Assembly (NCBI GenBank): GCA_031002005.1
Contig: JARYHS010009186.1
Location: 106,180,829-106,244,828, forward strand
Direction of reading: 5' to 3'
Source: Vandiemenella viatica
Lineage: Eukaryota; Arthropoda; Insecta; Orthoptera; Morabidae
Length of the DNA: 64,000 nucleotides
This document shows positions 61,101 to 64,000 of the stretch, piece by piece. Position 1 is the stretch's first letter. The number at the start of each line of letters is the position of its first letter. The notes under the pieces were generated by a model that did no database searches, had not been told where the DNA came from, and saw only the letters and a list, made by a program, of their open reading frames with translations. The position numbers were made by a program, and so were the translations under genes.

Positions 61101-61285
61101 ACTAGAATGCCTAACTCTGACAATTTAGCCAACCGTTGCAATATGGACTAAGTTCGCTAGTTCTTCTTTCTTTTTTTTTTCTTTCTAAAATTACCTGGTT
61201 CGCCTTGGTCTCCTTGAAGTCCACTGAAAGAAGACTCTCCTGGAAGACCATCCATTCCAGGTAAACCGATGTCACCTCTGATACC
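5240..61285 (-). CDS. Col4a1: Type IV collagen alpha chain, alpha1-like (partial gene, 14 exons; 5' exons outside window)
   Basis: This gene encodes an alpha chain of basement-membrane collagen IV, which is secreted, trimerises through its NC1 domain and forms the sheet-like network under epithelia. The exons are joined by canonical GT-AG introns and run from 61285 to the stop at 5240-5242, giving about 760 residues: about 490 of Gly-X-Y repeat with short interruptions, then the NC1 domain. NC1 has all 12 cysteines in the expected pairs (for example [26 protein letters not shown]). It reads as alpha1-type at diagnostic places ([29 protein letters not shown]). Several RGD tripeptides occur in the helix (for example GIRGDIG, GIRGDEG), a common but not diagnostic integrin motif. 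Full-length family members are near 1,700 residues, so about 1,000 N-terminal residues are missing to the right. In insects the sister gene (viking, alpha2) often lies head-to-head with this one, which would place it outside the window. I see no disabling lesion apart from the ambiguous junction between the exons at 38302 and 32681. Confidence 0.93.
5946..6060 (-). CDS. Col4a1: Collagen IV exon: NC1 junction between subdomains
   Basis: This 115-bp exon runs from phase 2 to phase 0. It encodes [16 protein letters not shown], which opens the second NC1 repeat, then [18 protein letters not shown]. Three of the 12 NC1 cysteines are here. Only 373 bp separate it from the terminal exon. Confidence 0.95.
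6540..7120 (+). repeat. Penelope-like element fragment (GIY-YIG region)
   Basis: The sequence is collinear with the better copy at 54600-55400. Both contain a block reading L-P-P-L-H, then (at 54600) [19 protein letters not shown], and a downstream block ending E-I-R/C-R-W. Here the GIY-YIG core is mutated ([14 protein letters not shown]). It is 5'-truncated, with no intact frame. Confidence 0.6.
7362..8683 (-). mobile_element. Complete DD41D (Visitor-like) Tc1/mariner transposon
   Basis: The element has perfect 30-bp terminal inverted repeats starting CAGGGTGCGGCAGAAATAAC and is flanked by TA at 7360-7361 and 8684-8685. It is 1,322 bp and contains one uninterrupted transposase frame. It lies in the collagen intron between 6060 and 14103, in the same orientation as the host gene. 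Confidence 0.93.
7485..8606 (-). CDS. Tc1/mariner superfamily transposase, DD41D, apparently intact
   Basis: The product would be a DNA transposase that binds the terminal inverted repeats and catalyses cut-and-paste transposition in the nucleus. The open frame is 373 residues from the first Met. The Met at residue 15 (8564, [10 protein letters not shown]) is the likelier start, giving 359 residues. An N-terminal helix-turn-helix region (to about residue 75) is followed by a GRPR linker ([10 protein letters not shown], near 80-88), as in the IS630-Tc1-mariner group. The three catalytic Asp are at residues 171 (SSDEAHF), 263 (QQDGATAHT) and 305 (APCDFF), with exactly 41 residues between the last two, the spacing reported for the Visitor (DD41D) family. 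No frameshift or stop is seen and the terminal repeats are perfect, so this copy could be recent and possibly active. Confidence 0.92.
   Translation of the reverse strand: MAFGCVCLAVSVRTMAWSGEHRGFVIETYFKNGDSVTITQRLFRTHFRLRRNAVVPDRKTILSWVNNLRRTGSTLKTKPPGRPRTVRTPQNIEAVRHAITTSPQRSARRHAVAMGISERSIRRILHMDLKFHPYKIMVVQELNERDWVNRIASCEAILQRIPGNASLLSSDEAHFHLSGYVNKQNFRYWAENNPQQVHERPLHSQRVTVWCAISDFGIIGPYFFEEEGRAVTVTSIRYIDMINNLLRPKLNELRGRDLWFQQDGATAHTARASMNVLREMFPGRLLSLRGDIPWPARSPDLAPCDFFLWGYLKAEVYKRKPRTTEELKAAIRQEIAAIPPELTRKVMRNFRERLQKCIRCEGRHLDDVIFKTQ
9009..9041 (+). repeat. Poly-C run
   Basis: A homopolymer of about 17 C lies in otherwise AT-rich DNA. Sequencing length here may be unreliable. Confidence 0.8.
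9153..9542. mobile_element. Foldback element with 14-bp target duplication
   Basis: Two arms of about 170 bp (9153-9323 and 9325-9495) are near-perfect inverted repeats meeting at 9324 with essentially no loop. They are followed by 47 bp of unpaired sequence. The whole is flanked by the direct repeat TAAGGTTTTAAACT (9139-9152 and 9543-9556). Related dispersed repeats without the insert (for example at 4275) show the empty site. No coding capacity. Confidence 0.8.
9590..9640 (+). repeat. GT-rich microsatellite
   Basis: An imperfect (GT)n tract with CACTGTGTCTGTGTG variants. Confidence 0.8.
9735..9935 (+). repeat. Dispersed repeat fragment, second copy
   Basis: It resembles 45730-45945: a GCTGTAAGGCAAAAAAATAAGG block, then a stretch ending CTAAGGTTTCAAAC and TAATGTGTGTTCGTG. 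Non-coding. Confidence 0.45.
10021..11310 (+). repeat. Diverged direct repeat pair around AT-rich sequence
   Basis: Sequence at 10021-10215 (GACGATTTGGATGAAATTTG, then TCTCGAAAATGGC, then AATTCAGGTATCAG) recurs diverged at 11110-11310, which also contains a T run of about 38 bases (11182-11220). It may be two decayed ends of one element or a tandem copy. No coding sequence. Confidence 0.5.
12045..12710 (+). pseudogene. Penelope-like reverse transcriptase fragment
   Basis: A 120-codon open stretch reads [18 protein letters not shown], then [15 protein letters not shown] and ITFVDVAIF. This is the Penelope RT block in which the catalytic motif is normally RY-V-D-D-T-F. Here the two catalytic Asp are replaced (IGNN). 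The frame stops at 12405 and related sequence continues with breaks to about 12710. Confidence 0.65.
14103..14280 (-). CDS. Col4a1: Collagen IV exon: NC1 subdomain 1
   Basis: This 178-bp exon runs from phase 1 to phase 2. It encodes [34 protein letters not shown] and then a methionine cluster EPMSMMMTP. Aligning with human alpha1 NC1 numbering, the last Met corresponds to Met93, one half of the sulfilimine bond that peroxidasin makes between NC1 hexamer faces. The exon ends NYISR. Confidence 0.95.
14830..15500 (+). pseudogene. Decayed LINE ORF1 (same family as 48961-49967)
   Basis: The sequence is collinear with ORF1 of the LINE at 48862. Shared blocks correspond to the [11 protein letters not shown] region, the [20 protein letters not shown] region and the GISSVLG...[11 protein letters not shown] region. 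Parts are missing and no open frame remains. Confidence 0.65.
15590..15665 (-). repeat. SINE core fragment
   Basis: It resembles the tRNA-unrelated body of the SINE at 36278-36515 (the block around GGTTCCCTTAAATCACTCC on the minus strand). The tRNA-like head is absent. Confidence 0.5.
15801..16661 (+). mobile_element. Solo LTR, family copy 2
   Basis: It starts TGTCAGGTATC and ends GTTTCTTACA, and is flanked by AAGT (15797-15800 and 16662-16665). It is collinear with copy 1 but shorter (861 bp) through internal deletions. A TATA-like TATAAATA at 16215-16222 could be the LTR promoter. Confidence 0.85.
17232..17417 (-). CDS. Col4a1: Collagen IV exon: end of triple helix and start of NC1
   Basis: This 186-bp exon carries the helix end ([20 protein letters not shown]) and the first NC1 subdomain opening (FFFTRHSQT). 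The first NC1 cysteine is in PACPRG. It continues [19 protein letters not shown], a near-invariant type IV block. It is phase 1 at both ends. Confidence 0.95.
   Translation of the reverse strand, partial: DSEAWWVIQHHQVQRQRAVDSSSLDTLRQYKHLPVLVELSGCGMATLCCISLEMQKHMVKI
18307..18477 (-). CDS. Col4a1: Collagen IV exon, 19 uninterrupted Gly-X-Y triplets
   Basis: This 171-bp exon is phase 1 at both ends. It runs from [13 protein letters not shown] to [10 protein letters not shown] without interruption. The acceptor is GTACAG and the donor GTAAAT. Confidence 0.93.
19720..19968 (-). pseudogene. C-terminal end of Helitron Pif1-type helicase
   Basis: A short frame reads [20 protein letters not shown], then [19 protein letters not shown]. 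These are the last SF1 helicase motifs of the Rep-helicase protein of Helitrons (motif [10 protein letters not shown] and Y-V-A-x-S-R). Upstream helicase and Rep domains are absent, so the nested element is a deletion derivative that kept its 3' coding end. Confidence 0.85.
20254..21295. repeat. Direct repeat of about 470 bp with a 576-bp period
   Basis: The block starting AATAATCACAGCATCTC near 20257 recurs near 20832 with about 90 percent identity over more than 400 bases, including TAAAATAGAAATTTACGTGA in both. It lies wholly in the inner Helitron. Non-coding. Confidence 0.85.
22018..22042 (+). repeat. CA microsatellite
   Basis: A (CA)n tract with one CG interruption, inside the outer Helitron. 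Confidence 0.85.
22240..22320 (-). repeat. tRNA-like sequence inside the outer Helitron
   Basis: On the minus strand, a box-A-like TAGCTCAGTAGCTAAAGC and a box-B-like GGTTAAAATCT lie at tRNA spacing, with GCGCTGGCTTACTAATG between them in the anticodon-arm position. The box B deviates from GGTTCRAATC, so a functional tRNA is unlikely. A decayed tRNA-derived SINE or captured tRNA is more likely. Confidence 0.5.
23385..24310 (+). repeat. Higher-order tandem array
   Basis: Sub-repeats of about 115-130 bp share GAAAAATTGGAAAAGTTGCC, GGAAAATTCGGAGAAAACTG and a T-run followed by AATGTTCGTAATAGTC. They are organised in larger units beginning ACTCGCTTTGGGCTTTGTC at 23385, 23812 and 24285 (periods about 427 and 473). 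Non-coding. It lies directly upstream of the Helitron coding region. Confidence 0.85.
24681..24690 (+). promoter_or_regulatory. TATA box upstream of the Helitron coding remnant
   Basis: TATAAATAAA is followed about 30 bases later by ACAGTGCTGTG and CTCAGT, consistent with an RNA polymerase II core promoter. It lies about 280 bases before the first plausible ATG (24961) of the Helitron protein remnant. Confidence 0.5.
24961..30115 (+). pseudogene. Helitron Rep/helicase polyprotein, decayed
   Basis: This remnant of an autonomous Helitron runs through at least six in-frame stops or frameshifts. Domains in order: a basic N-terminal part (24961-25350); a region with [16 protein letters not shown] and [14 protein letters not shown] (25450-26030); a protease-like region (26020-26640); the Helitron-like N domain (26900-27440); the Rep HUH motif [10 protein letters not shown] (about 27535-27565) and the tyrosine motif AHYIAKYI (about 27928-27950); then a Pif1-type SF1 helicase (28780-30115) with Walker [43 protein letters not shown] and YVALS. 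Rep nicks and rolls DNA during rolling-circle transposition and the helicase unwinds it. The order is that of a standard animal Helitron. The stop codons make it non-functional. Helitron termini were not found, so element borders are unknown. Confidence 0.9.
26022..26640 (+). pseudogene. Cysteine-protease-like domain of the Helitron protein
   Basis: Between the N-terminal region and the Rep domain the frames read [16 protein letters not shown], with a candidate catalytic Cys, and about 140 residues later [16 protein letters not shown], with a candidate Asp-Ser-His. This Cys...Asp-x-His arrangement resembles papain-fold deubiquitinase/tegument-type peptidases and the OTU-type proteases carried by some Helitrons. 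The fold assignment is inference from short motifs. One stop (26244) splits the region. Confidence 0.5.
30474..30990. mobile_element. Large inverted repeat (foldback or MITE), arms about 205 bp
   Basis: The left arm (about 30474-30690) and right arm (about 30785-30990) are near-perfect reverse complements: GCTTTTTAATGTAAAATG pairs with CATTTTACATTAAAAAGC, and AGTAAGATTGATG with CATCAATCTTACT. The spacer is about 95 bp. Target duplications could not be set because the flanks are low-complexity. Confidence 0.8.
31132..31352 (+). repeat. Two AT microsatellites flanking a 165-bp stretch
   Basis: (AT)n tracts at 31132-31160 and 31327-31350 lie 20-240 bp from the collagen exon at 31373. The intervening stretch contains TGGCTGCCAGCAGCG and no gene. 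Confidence 0.75.
31373..31460 (-). CDS. Col4a1: Collagen IV exon with long Gly-X-Y interruption
   Basis: This 88-bp exon runs from phase 0 to phase 1. It encodes GMRGEIG, then an interruption without the glycine period ([10 protein letters not shown]), then [13 protein letters not shown]. Such breaks are normal in type IV collagen and give the helix flexible points. It is separated from the next exon by a 12.9-kb intron full of Helitrons. Confidence 0.92.
32512..32681 (-). CDS. Col4a1: Collagen IV exon, Gly-X-Y; two candidate acceptors
   Basis: This exon is Gly-X-Y ([13 protein letters not shown] to GPPGPK) and ends in phase 0 at a GTTAGC donor. The best-looking acceptor (CTCACAG) would start the exon at 32681 with GAGAAAG, but this breaks the frame with the exon at 38302. 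An AG seven bases further in starts the exon at 32674 and gives an in-frame GGR-GDV-GDP join. The end position is given for the stronger acceptor. The frame-preserving start is 32674. Confidence 0.85.
33251..33502. mobile_element. hAT-type MITE, 252 bp
   Basis: The ends are CATGGGCGCTGGCAGG and CCTCCCGGTGCCCATG (imperfect inverted repeats) with an 8-bp duplication TTTGGGTC at 33243-33250 and 33503-33510. Eight-base duplications are typical of hAT elements. No coding sequence. Confidence 0.8.
34255..36650 (+). pseudogene. Old CR1-like LINE copy, interrupted by a SINE
   Basis: It follows ORF2 of the LINE at 48862-53980 from the endonuclease end through the reverse transcriptase and the C-terminal region to the 3' tail (AATTAATTAATTAATTAAA), with heavy decay and no long frame. 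The SINE at 36278-36515 is inserted in it. Confidence 0.75.
36278..36515 (-). mobile_element. tRNA-derived SINE with 11-bp target duplication
   Basis: On the minus strand it starts ACCGAGCGTGGTGGTGTAAC. It has a box A (TGGTGTAACGGATAGC) and box B (GGTTCGAATCC) at tRNA spacing. A non-tRNA body follows (CACTCCAGGCAAATGCCGGG) and it ends in an A-rich tail. The duplication AATTAACTATC flanks it (36267-36277 and 36516-36526). Box A and B make an internal RNA polymerase III promoter. Confidence 0.9.
37040..38295 (+). pseudogene. Second old CR1-like LINE copy, abutting the collagen splice donor
   Basis: It covers the reverse transcriptase from the A-motif region to the 3' tail (TTAAATTAAATT), which ends about six bases from the donor of the collagen exon at 38302. 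It is 5'-truncated, decayed and split by a 183-bp insert at 37262-37444. Confidence 0.75.
37262..37444. mobile_element. 183-bp insert with 10-bp target duplication
   Basis: The insert interrupts the LINE frame immediately before its YADD-box codons and is flanked by AATTTAGGTT (37252-37261 and 37445-37454). The removal site matches the LINE copy at 53080. It contains CACCTGATGAAGACGGCAG and GCTGAACACATGTGAAGC. No terminal inverted repeats and no coding sequence. The family is not recognised. Confidence 0.75.
38302..38416 (-). CDS. Col4a1: Collagen IV exon ending in unexpected phase 2
   Basis: This 115-bp exon starts in phase 1 ([13 protein letters not shown]) and ends GEAGRRGG plus two bases (AG) at a strong GTGAGA donor. 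It therefore ends in phase 2, while the next exon with its best acceptor (32681) expects phase 1. A LINE 3' tail lies immediately beyond the donor, so only about six intronic bases separate the exon from retrotransposon sequence. See the finding on the 7-nt offset. Confidence 0.88.
38580..41600. other. Collagen intron, nothing recognised
   Basis: AT-rich intron with T-rich runs near 39570-39600 and no supported gene or complete element. The short frames at 38788-39060 and 40119-40340 have no recognisable domain. Confidence 0.5.
41623..41808 (-). CDS. Col4a1: Collagen IV exon, Gly-X-Y with two interruptions
   Basis: This 186-bp exon is phase 1 at both ends. It starts [13 protein letters not shown], where the repeat is broken (GVGAER). 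A second break is GLTIQGSKG. Between them is an arginine-rich run ([16 protein letters not shown]). The acceptor is TTCCAG and the donor GTATGC. Confidence 0.92.
41870..44050. other. Collagen intron, no gene; possible hAT end
   Basis: No coding sequence was supported. CAGGGCCGGATTAAG at 42752 looks like the end of a hAT element, but no partner end or duplication was found. Confidence 0.4.
44055..45367 (+). mobile_element. Full-length mariner element
   Basis: The terminal inverted repeats start CGAGGGTTATGTAAA (5') and, as the reverse complement of the 3' end, CGAGGGTTATGTAAATAATA. They are about 28 bp with few mismatches. TA dinucleotides flank it at 44053-44054 and 45368-45369. It is 1,313 bp. 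Confidence 0.92.
44217..45279 (+). pseudogene. mariner transposase, third catalytic Asp deleted
   Basis: The frame opens [11 protein letters not shown] at 44217 and runs 305 codons. It has the N-terminal helix-turn-helix region, the first catalytic Asp at residue 164 (TGDETWC) and the second at 258 (HHDNARPH). After YSPD (residue 287) about 17 bases are missing: the LAPSD block that carries the third Asp of the DD34D triad. The frame then shifts and stops at 45134. The C-terminal part continues in another frame as [12 protein letters not shown] to KYFRN (stop at 45279). The rest is remarkably well preserved, so the deletion may be the only major lesion. Confidence 0.92.
45730..45945 (+). repeat. 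Dispersed repeat fragment, third copy
   Basis: It shares GTTAGGCAATAAAAATAAGG and ACTAAAATATTGTTAAGTGT with the copies at 4210 and 9735. Non-coding. Confidence 0.45.
46074..46173 (-). CDS. Col4a1: Collagen IV exon, Gly-X-Y
   Basis: This 100-bp exon runs from phase 0 to phase 1 and has no interruption. It starts [13 protein letters not shown] and ends [10 protein letters not shown]. The acceptor is ATCCAG and the donor GTAGAT. Confidence 0.92.
46492..47965 (+). mobile_element. 5'-truncated Jockey/CR1-type LINE
   Basis: The element consists of the RT and C-terminal part of ORF2 followed by a short 3' UTR (TGACATGTTTCACATCCCAG) and an (AAAT)n tail at 47938-47965. It is in opposite orientation to the collagen gene, in a collagen intron. 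The endonuclease and ORF1 are absent. Confidence 0.85.
46558..47742 (+). CDS. LINE reverse transcriptase, C-terminal part of ORF2, open
   Basis: This frame is open for 394 codons and extends 5' of the listed Met to 46495 ([12 protein letters not shown]), so the start is arbitrary and caused by truncation. RT motifs are intact: [12 protein letters not shown] (A), [20 protein letters not shown] (B) and [10 protein letters not shown] (C, catalytic FADD). Next come KLNFEKT and IKFLGIKID (thumb), then a C-terminal region with RQLFKKLNI and [10 protein letters not shown]. The protein primes reverse transcription of its own RNA at nicked target DNA. A truncated copy cannot do this alone. The absence of internal stops suggests a recent insertion. 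It belongs to the Jockey superfamily. The exact clade cannot be fixed here. Confidence 0.9.
   Translation: MAIYSFLNNTFEELNNKMNPVGIFCDLAKAFDCVNHELLLKKMEYYGIFGTAGKWFKSYIESRMQKVSIFDSKISKDASSDWEKIKHGIPQGSVLGPLLFLLYINDLPGNLSDKVKSVLFADDTNLTVRKTPNSTIEFNVNEVLRVVANWFKANSLKLNFEKTHYIRFKTKNYAQPDICINYKNNTILETESIKFLGIKIDQKLCWQDHITTLLAKLSSATFAIRTLSLTADLELMKQVYSSYFHSVMSYGIIFWGNSSQSKKVFIAQKRAIRFLCRVKPRTSCRQLFKKLNILTMYSQYIYSLMSFVIENFNLFTPNSQVHSFNTRNRNNLHKTQTSLSLVQRGVNYSGIHLFNKLPNRIKQLSDNKDVFKQKLRDYLIGNSFYSIQEFEENN
48961..49967 (+). pseudogene. LINE ORF1 with SGNH-hydrolase-like domain
   Basis: The first part (from [12 protein letters not shown]) has a CxxC pair (FCSLCLRD) and a short helical segment ([12 protein letters not shown]). 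It carries stops and a frame change around 49080-49150, over degenerate repeats of an 18-bp GGCTC-rich unit. The second part is open from 49149 to 49967. It contains [11 protein letters not shown] (Ser block), IVGGAGN (Gly-x-Asn block) and HGLHLNGRG (His block), the arrangement of SGNH/GDSL esterases found in ORF1 of CR1-group LINEs. ORF1 proteins bind the element RNA. The substrate of the esterase domain is unknown. Confidence 0.82.
49985..53889 (+). pseudogene. LINE ORF2: APE endonuclease and reverse transcriptase, few lesions
   Basis: An APE-type endonuclease (49985 to about 50800) reads [32 protein letters not shown] and [11 protein letters not shown]. The last block carries the catalytic Asp-His pair. 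The linker region runs to 51508. The RT reads [30 protein letters not shown] (A), [16 protein letters not shown] (B) and, after the hAT insert, RLFADD (C). The C-terminal part ends [17 protein letters not shown]. Lesions visible: a TAG at 50408, a frameshift near 51508, a TGA near 51724, the hAT insert, a small deletion after FADD, a TGA near 53409 and a TAG near 53598. The element is young but dead. Confidence 0.88.
52065..53040. mobile_element. Non-autonomous hAT element inside LINE ORF2
   Basis: The ends are CAGCGGTTCCCAACC and GTTGGGAACCGCTG with an exact 8-bp duplication TTCTAATG (52057-52064 and 53041-53048). It is 976 bp with no open transposase frame. Subterminal CGACCCACC repeats occur at both ends. 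Removing it restores the LINE reading frame across the junction. Confidence 0.93.
54234..54433 (-). CDS. Col4a1: Collagen IV exon, Gly-X-Y with interruption
   Basis: This 200-bp exon runs from phase 1 to phase 0. It starts [13 protein letters not shown], has one interruption (GFSQFAPG) and ends GLSGIPGFK. It contains ERGDTG. The acceptor is TTGACAG and the donor GTTTGT. The 8.1-kb intron downstream of it carries two LINEs and a hAT element. Confidence 0.93.
54600..55400 (+). pseudogene. Penelope-like element fragment with GIY-YIG nuclease remnant
   Basis: One frame reads [20 protein letters not shown], matching the GIY-YIG endonuclease core (Y-I-G-x-T, then an Arg about 11 residues later), followed by HRQTV and EIRRWDLVI. 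This is the C-terminal nuclease module of Penelope-like retroelements. Upstream sequence (54600-54900) is collinear with 12430-12660. Several stops are present. Confidence 0.65.
55590..55765 (-). repeat. LINE 3'-end fragment
   Basis: This is a close reverse-oriented copy of 53810-53965 (end of ORF2 and 3' UTR of the CR1-like LINE) with the TTTAATTTAATTGCAATGGAGC junction. It is strongly 5'-truncated. Confidence 0.85.
56273..56805. mobile_element. Inverted repeat, arms about 170 bp
   Basis: The arms 56273-56445 and 56640-56805 are diverged reverse complements (ACATGTAAGCAAATAATTTT pairs with AAAATTATTTGCTTACATGT, and TGCATTTTAATATGC with GCACATTAAAATGCA). The spacer is about 195 bp. The structure looks like a foldback or long-arm MITE. 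No duplication was found. Confidence 0.7.
57059..57257 (-). CDS. Col4a1: Collagen IV exon, uninterrupted Gly-X-Y
   Basis: This 199-bp exon runs from phase 0 to phase 1 and encodes 22 uninterrupted Gly-X-Y triplets. It starts [13 protein letters not shown] and ends [10 protein letters not shown]. It contains GIRGDEG (RGD). The acceptor is TCTAAG and the donor GTATGT. Confidence 0.93.
58313..59930. mobile_element. Non-autonomous hAT element carrying a solo LTR
   Basis: The ends are CAGTGTTACTCAACC and GACTGAGAAACACTG (imperfect inverted repeats) with an exact 8-bp duplication GTCTACCA (58305-58312 and 59931-59938). Subterminal GACCAC/GACCAG motifs occur at both ends. Without the LTR and its duplication it is about 590 bp. 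Confidence 0.88.
58685..59707 (-). mobile_element. Solo LTR, family copy 3, nested in hAT
   Basis: This is a reverse-oriented copy of the LTR at 1561-2667, with TG...CA ends and the 4-bp duplication ATGA (58681-58684 and 59708-59711). It includes the shared ACCATGTGTAGCC block. Confidence 0.85.
60600..60757 (-). CDS. Col4a1: Collagen IV exon, Gly-X-Y with interruption
   Basis: This 158-bp exon runs from phase 1 to phase 0. It has a TGTAG acceptor and a GTAAAT donor. It starts [13 protein letters not shown] and contains one interruption in the repeat (GRPTIGLSG). It ends GIPGRM, and the next exon continues in frame with GEP. Confidence 0.92.
61195..61285 (-). CDS. Col4a1: Collagen IV exon (most 5' in window), Gly-X-Y
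   Basis: This 91-bp exon starts in phase 0 after a TTTAG acceptor and ends in phase 1 at a GTAATT donor. It encodes [16 protein letters not shown] followed by a Gly-X-Y interruption (GESSFS) and then [10 protein letters not shown]. It contains an RGD tripeptide. The preceding exon is not in the window. Confidence 0.9.
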
Positions 61286-64000
61286 CTAAATAACAATTAA
61301 GATATTTTAAACTATTCTGTTACATTATTAAAATTATTCTTGTCAGTGGTTAATAGTAGAAGAATCTACTTCTTGTTATCTATAAAAATAACCATAATTT
61401 GGACAGAAAAATTGAATACATCAATCACAAAAGGTGAAAGCTGGAGAACTAAAATAAAATAAAAAAACAAGAAAAATAATATTTCTAATGAACTTGTAAT
61501 TATATGAGAGAGTAAAAAAGATATACAGGGTGGTTCAGAACTATATGTCAAAAATGTAAAGGCAGGTAGAGGGGACCTAAATAAGCAGATTTCATATAGC
61601 AATGTGTGTGCGGTAATGCTGCGTTGAGCAGGTAGAGTGTGTTCATGAGTGTGGTGTATAAAAGCACTGCACTAGCTGGATTCCTCACTTCCTGTATATA
61701 TCTCAAGCAGCAAGCATCGTTTCACCAATGTGGAGCTTGCCGACATGCATTGTGTACATGAAATGCGTTGTGTTACCTTGCAGCTCTTCTGTCTTCATCT
61801 GTGGTAAGTAATGGGTTTCCTTTCCACATACAATAGCGGATAGAGTGCAGTTCGCCTTAAAATGTTAAGAGACTGTAGCTCCATTTGGCCTGGAGAGTAA
61901 CACAGATTGGATGATGTTCTATATAAATTATTGATAACAGGTTTTGGAGGATCTGTTATAGATTGAAGTATTGTGGAATATGTTTTAAGTTCAAGTCTAG
62001 GGATTAATCCAACAGTTTCACATTTAGTATCTGAGCATAAACAAAATGAAAATGATATCATATTCGGCGATAAAAATGTTTTAATGGGCAGATAGTTTCT
62101 TTCATATGGTCAAAGCATAAATGAATCTAATGTATTTACCGACAAAGAAACATGATCAGAAAGAATAAAGTAAAATTTCATTTACTTCTTCCAACAAAGG
62201 GGATAGTTATTATCATCACTAATAATTTAAATGCCAGTTAAAGTTAATTAATTGTGAAGTTTTTTAAAAGTGAATAAAGCTTGAAAGAATGTAATAGATT
62301 ATAATTTCATATCACATATCACAGAAGAAGTGAGAAGTAACTGGTTTTGGATTATAAAGATATGACATAAGGCATAAATCGATCATTTTTTCACAATTGA
62401 GAGGTTTCATTTATGGAAATAGCTTACAAGATTATGGGGAAGACAAGTGGAATAGAATGGTAATATAATTTGGCTCATTAAGTAAAAGTTTTAGAAGTTA
62501 ATTAACATAATTAGCCCATATGGAGAGTGAGTTTGAATTATAATTAGAGGGAAATAAAGGCATAGTCCACAATTTTTATAATAAAGACAGTTTTAGAGTA
62601 ATCACGGCTATCTAATGTAAAATTTTGGAAGAGATTGGAATGTTTTTAAGTCCAGAGGCATATGAGAAATTAAAGTTTCATCAGTCATGTGGGAGTGCTA
62701 TGTCATTAAATTGAATATGAAACAATGGAAGATGTCAGCACAAGTATAGATACAAGTAGTGAGTGATTAAAGCAGGTTAGTCACTGAGTCAGCAAAGCAT
62801 TCCTTTTGCAGCATTTCTCAAGTGCATGTGTCTCCATTGGTAGTGTGGATTAATATCTGTAGTTGCTAGCAGTGTAATTTTCAAGATTGGAAAGTTGAGA
62901 ATAATGAGTGTGGATCAGATTAGGTTTTGAACAGTGAGTTTCTGTGATAGAATGAGAAATTGAGTTCTTTTAAAAAAATGGAATTTGTGTAACCTTATTA
63001 AGACTGGAAATTGAGTTCTTGAAGTGACAAGAATAAGTTTGGCATTTCAATAGCTGCAGTATCCAGCATTGCCAGGGTCAGAATATGGCATGAGGATCAG
63101 AGTCCCTATCTCAGATATATAAAGACATATATTCCATTTAAACATATGATGTATATGGTGTATACAAAACTAATTAATTAATGATGTGTAAAATATTATT
63201 ATGTAAATAATACACGGGTCAGAATAAAAAGTTATTGAATTTAATAAGAAATTTATTTTTTATGGTATATACATATTTATATTTATTATATAGAGTTACT
63301 TTTTTATCTGATATCGTGGTGTTAACTCTGTTAAGTTAACACCACGATATCAGAATGTATGGCCCTGTGCTTTGTAGATTATCATATTGTAGGCCATCTT
63401 TACTGGGAATTGCAATTGCTTAAAACTGAAGGGCAATGCAGTTGATATTAAAGGTATTCATGGTAAAAATACCCTTTGCCCTTTTTCTTTGCCAGTCATT
63501 ATACTGGTTTCATTAATGTTATTCTGCAGTTGTTTGACACAGAGTCTTGTACCATTAAACAATTTTGGAAAATTCAGATTCCACAGTAAAATGACTTGCG
63601 AATAAACCTTCAGTTTGAATCAGTGTAACAGCATTTCTGGAATTCAATAGGAAAATTTACACTTTCATTTTCATCAGCCATGATACTGGTCGCAACGTAA
63701 ATTTTCTCTTTTCCTGTAATCATCTCTTGGACTGACTTGTTGATGTCATTGACAATTTTGTTTTTTGTCACTAGAATAACTTGTTCGTGTAACCATTCTG
63801 AATTGGTATAATTTTTGATGATACTTTGCTTATTAGTTGTTCAGGTGTTTCAACAATGTTATACAATTCATTTGTCAGTTAGATTTGGCCAGAATTTTTG
63901 TCTATTATATAATTTTTCTATTTATAAAAGGTATTCAGCAAATTCTAGTGCTCTATCATCTCCCAAAATTTGCACTATGATTTGTTGTTAGCTTGATTAT
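61286..64000. other. Upstream collagen intron, no exon seen
   Basis: No Gly-X-Y coding was seen on the minus strand here, so the next upstream exon is more than 2.7 kb away. A CAGGGTGGTTCAGAAC at 61528 looks like one end of a Tc1/mariner-type element without a partner. A perfect hairpin lies at 63308-63353. Confidence 0.55.
63308..63353. repeat. Perfect 19-bp hairpin
   Basis: The arms CTGATATCGTGGTGTTAAC and its exact reverse complement are separated by an 8-base loop (TCTGTTAA). It does not adjoin any element end that I can identify. Confidence 0.85.

Noticed and set aside
61520..61790. Tc1/mariner-like terminus (CAGGGTGGTTCAGAAC)
   Set aside because: No partner inverted repeat or transposase was found nearby.

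Overview
The window is insect nuclear DNA: AT-rich, intron-rich and crowded with eukaryotic transposable elements. Its only host gene is a type IV (basement-membrane) collagen alpha chain on the minus strand. I assembled 14 exons from the genomic sequence. They run from 61285 (the most 5' exon in the window) down to the stop codon at 5240-5242. All exon phases join except at one junction (38302 to 32681), which is treated as a finding. The exons encode about 760 residues, the C-terminal half of a protein family usually near 1,700 residues, so the promoter, signal peptide, 7S region and first exons lie beyond the right edge. The last four exons encode a complete NC1 domain with all 12 cysteines, and with the Met93 and Lys211 equivalents that form the sulfilimine cross-link. 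The NC1 sequence is alpha1-like (Drosophila Cg25C/Col4a1 type) rather than alpha2/viking-like.

Almost everything else is transposon-derived and lies in the collagen introns or downstream of the gene. Layout: 1-5239 is 3' flank with a LINE 3' fragment, a solo LTR and a decayed Tc1 transposase. 5240-18477 holds the NC1 exons, with introns containing Penelope-like fragments, an intact DD41D (Visitor-like) Tc1/mariner transposon, a foldback element, a LINE remnant and a second solo LTR. The 12.9-kb intron 18478-31372 holds a Helitron nested inside another Helitron, a higher-order tandem array, a decayed Rep/helicase Helitron and a large foldback. 31373-46173 holds collagen exons separated by a hAT MITE, two old LINE copies (one interrupted by a tRNA-derived SINE, one by a 183-bp unknown insert) and a mariner missing its third catalytic Asp. 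46174-54233 holds a Jockey/CR1-like LINE and a nearly full-length LINE with an SGNH-type ORF1, itself split by a hAT element. 54234-61285 holds the most 5' exons, a Penelope-like fragment, an inverted repeat and a hAT element carrying a third solo LTR. 61286-64000 shows no recognisable coding sequence.

Several insertions have exact target-site duplications, so the order of insertion can be read directly. The tRNA-SINE core and the Penelope-like GIY-YIG repeats resemble repeats I associate with orthopteran or other polyneopteran insects. This is inference, not proof. I found no RNA genes, CRISPR arrays or bacterial features.
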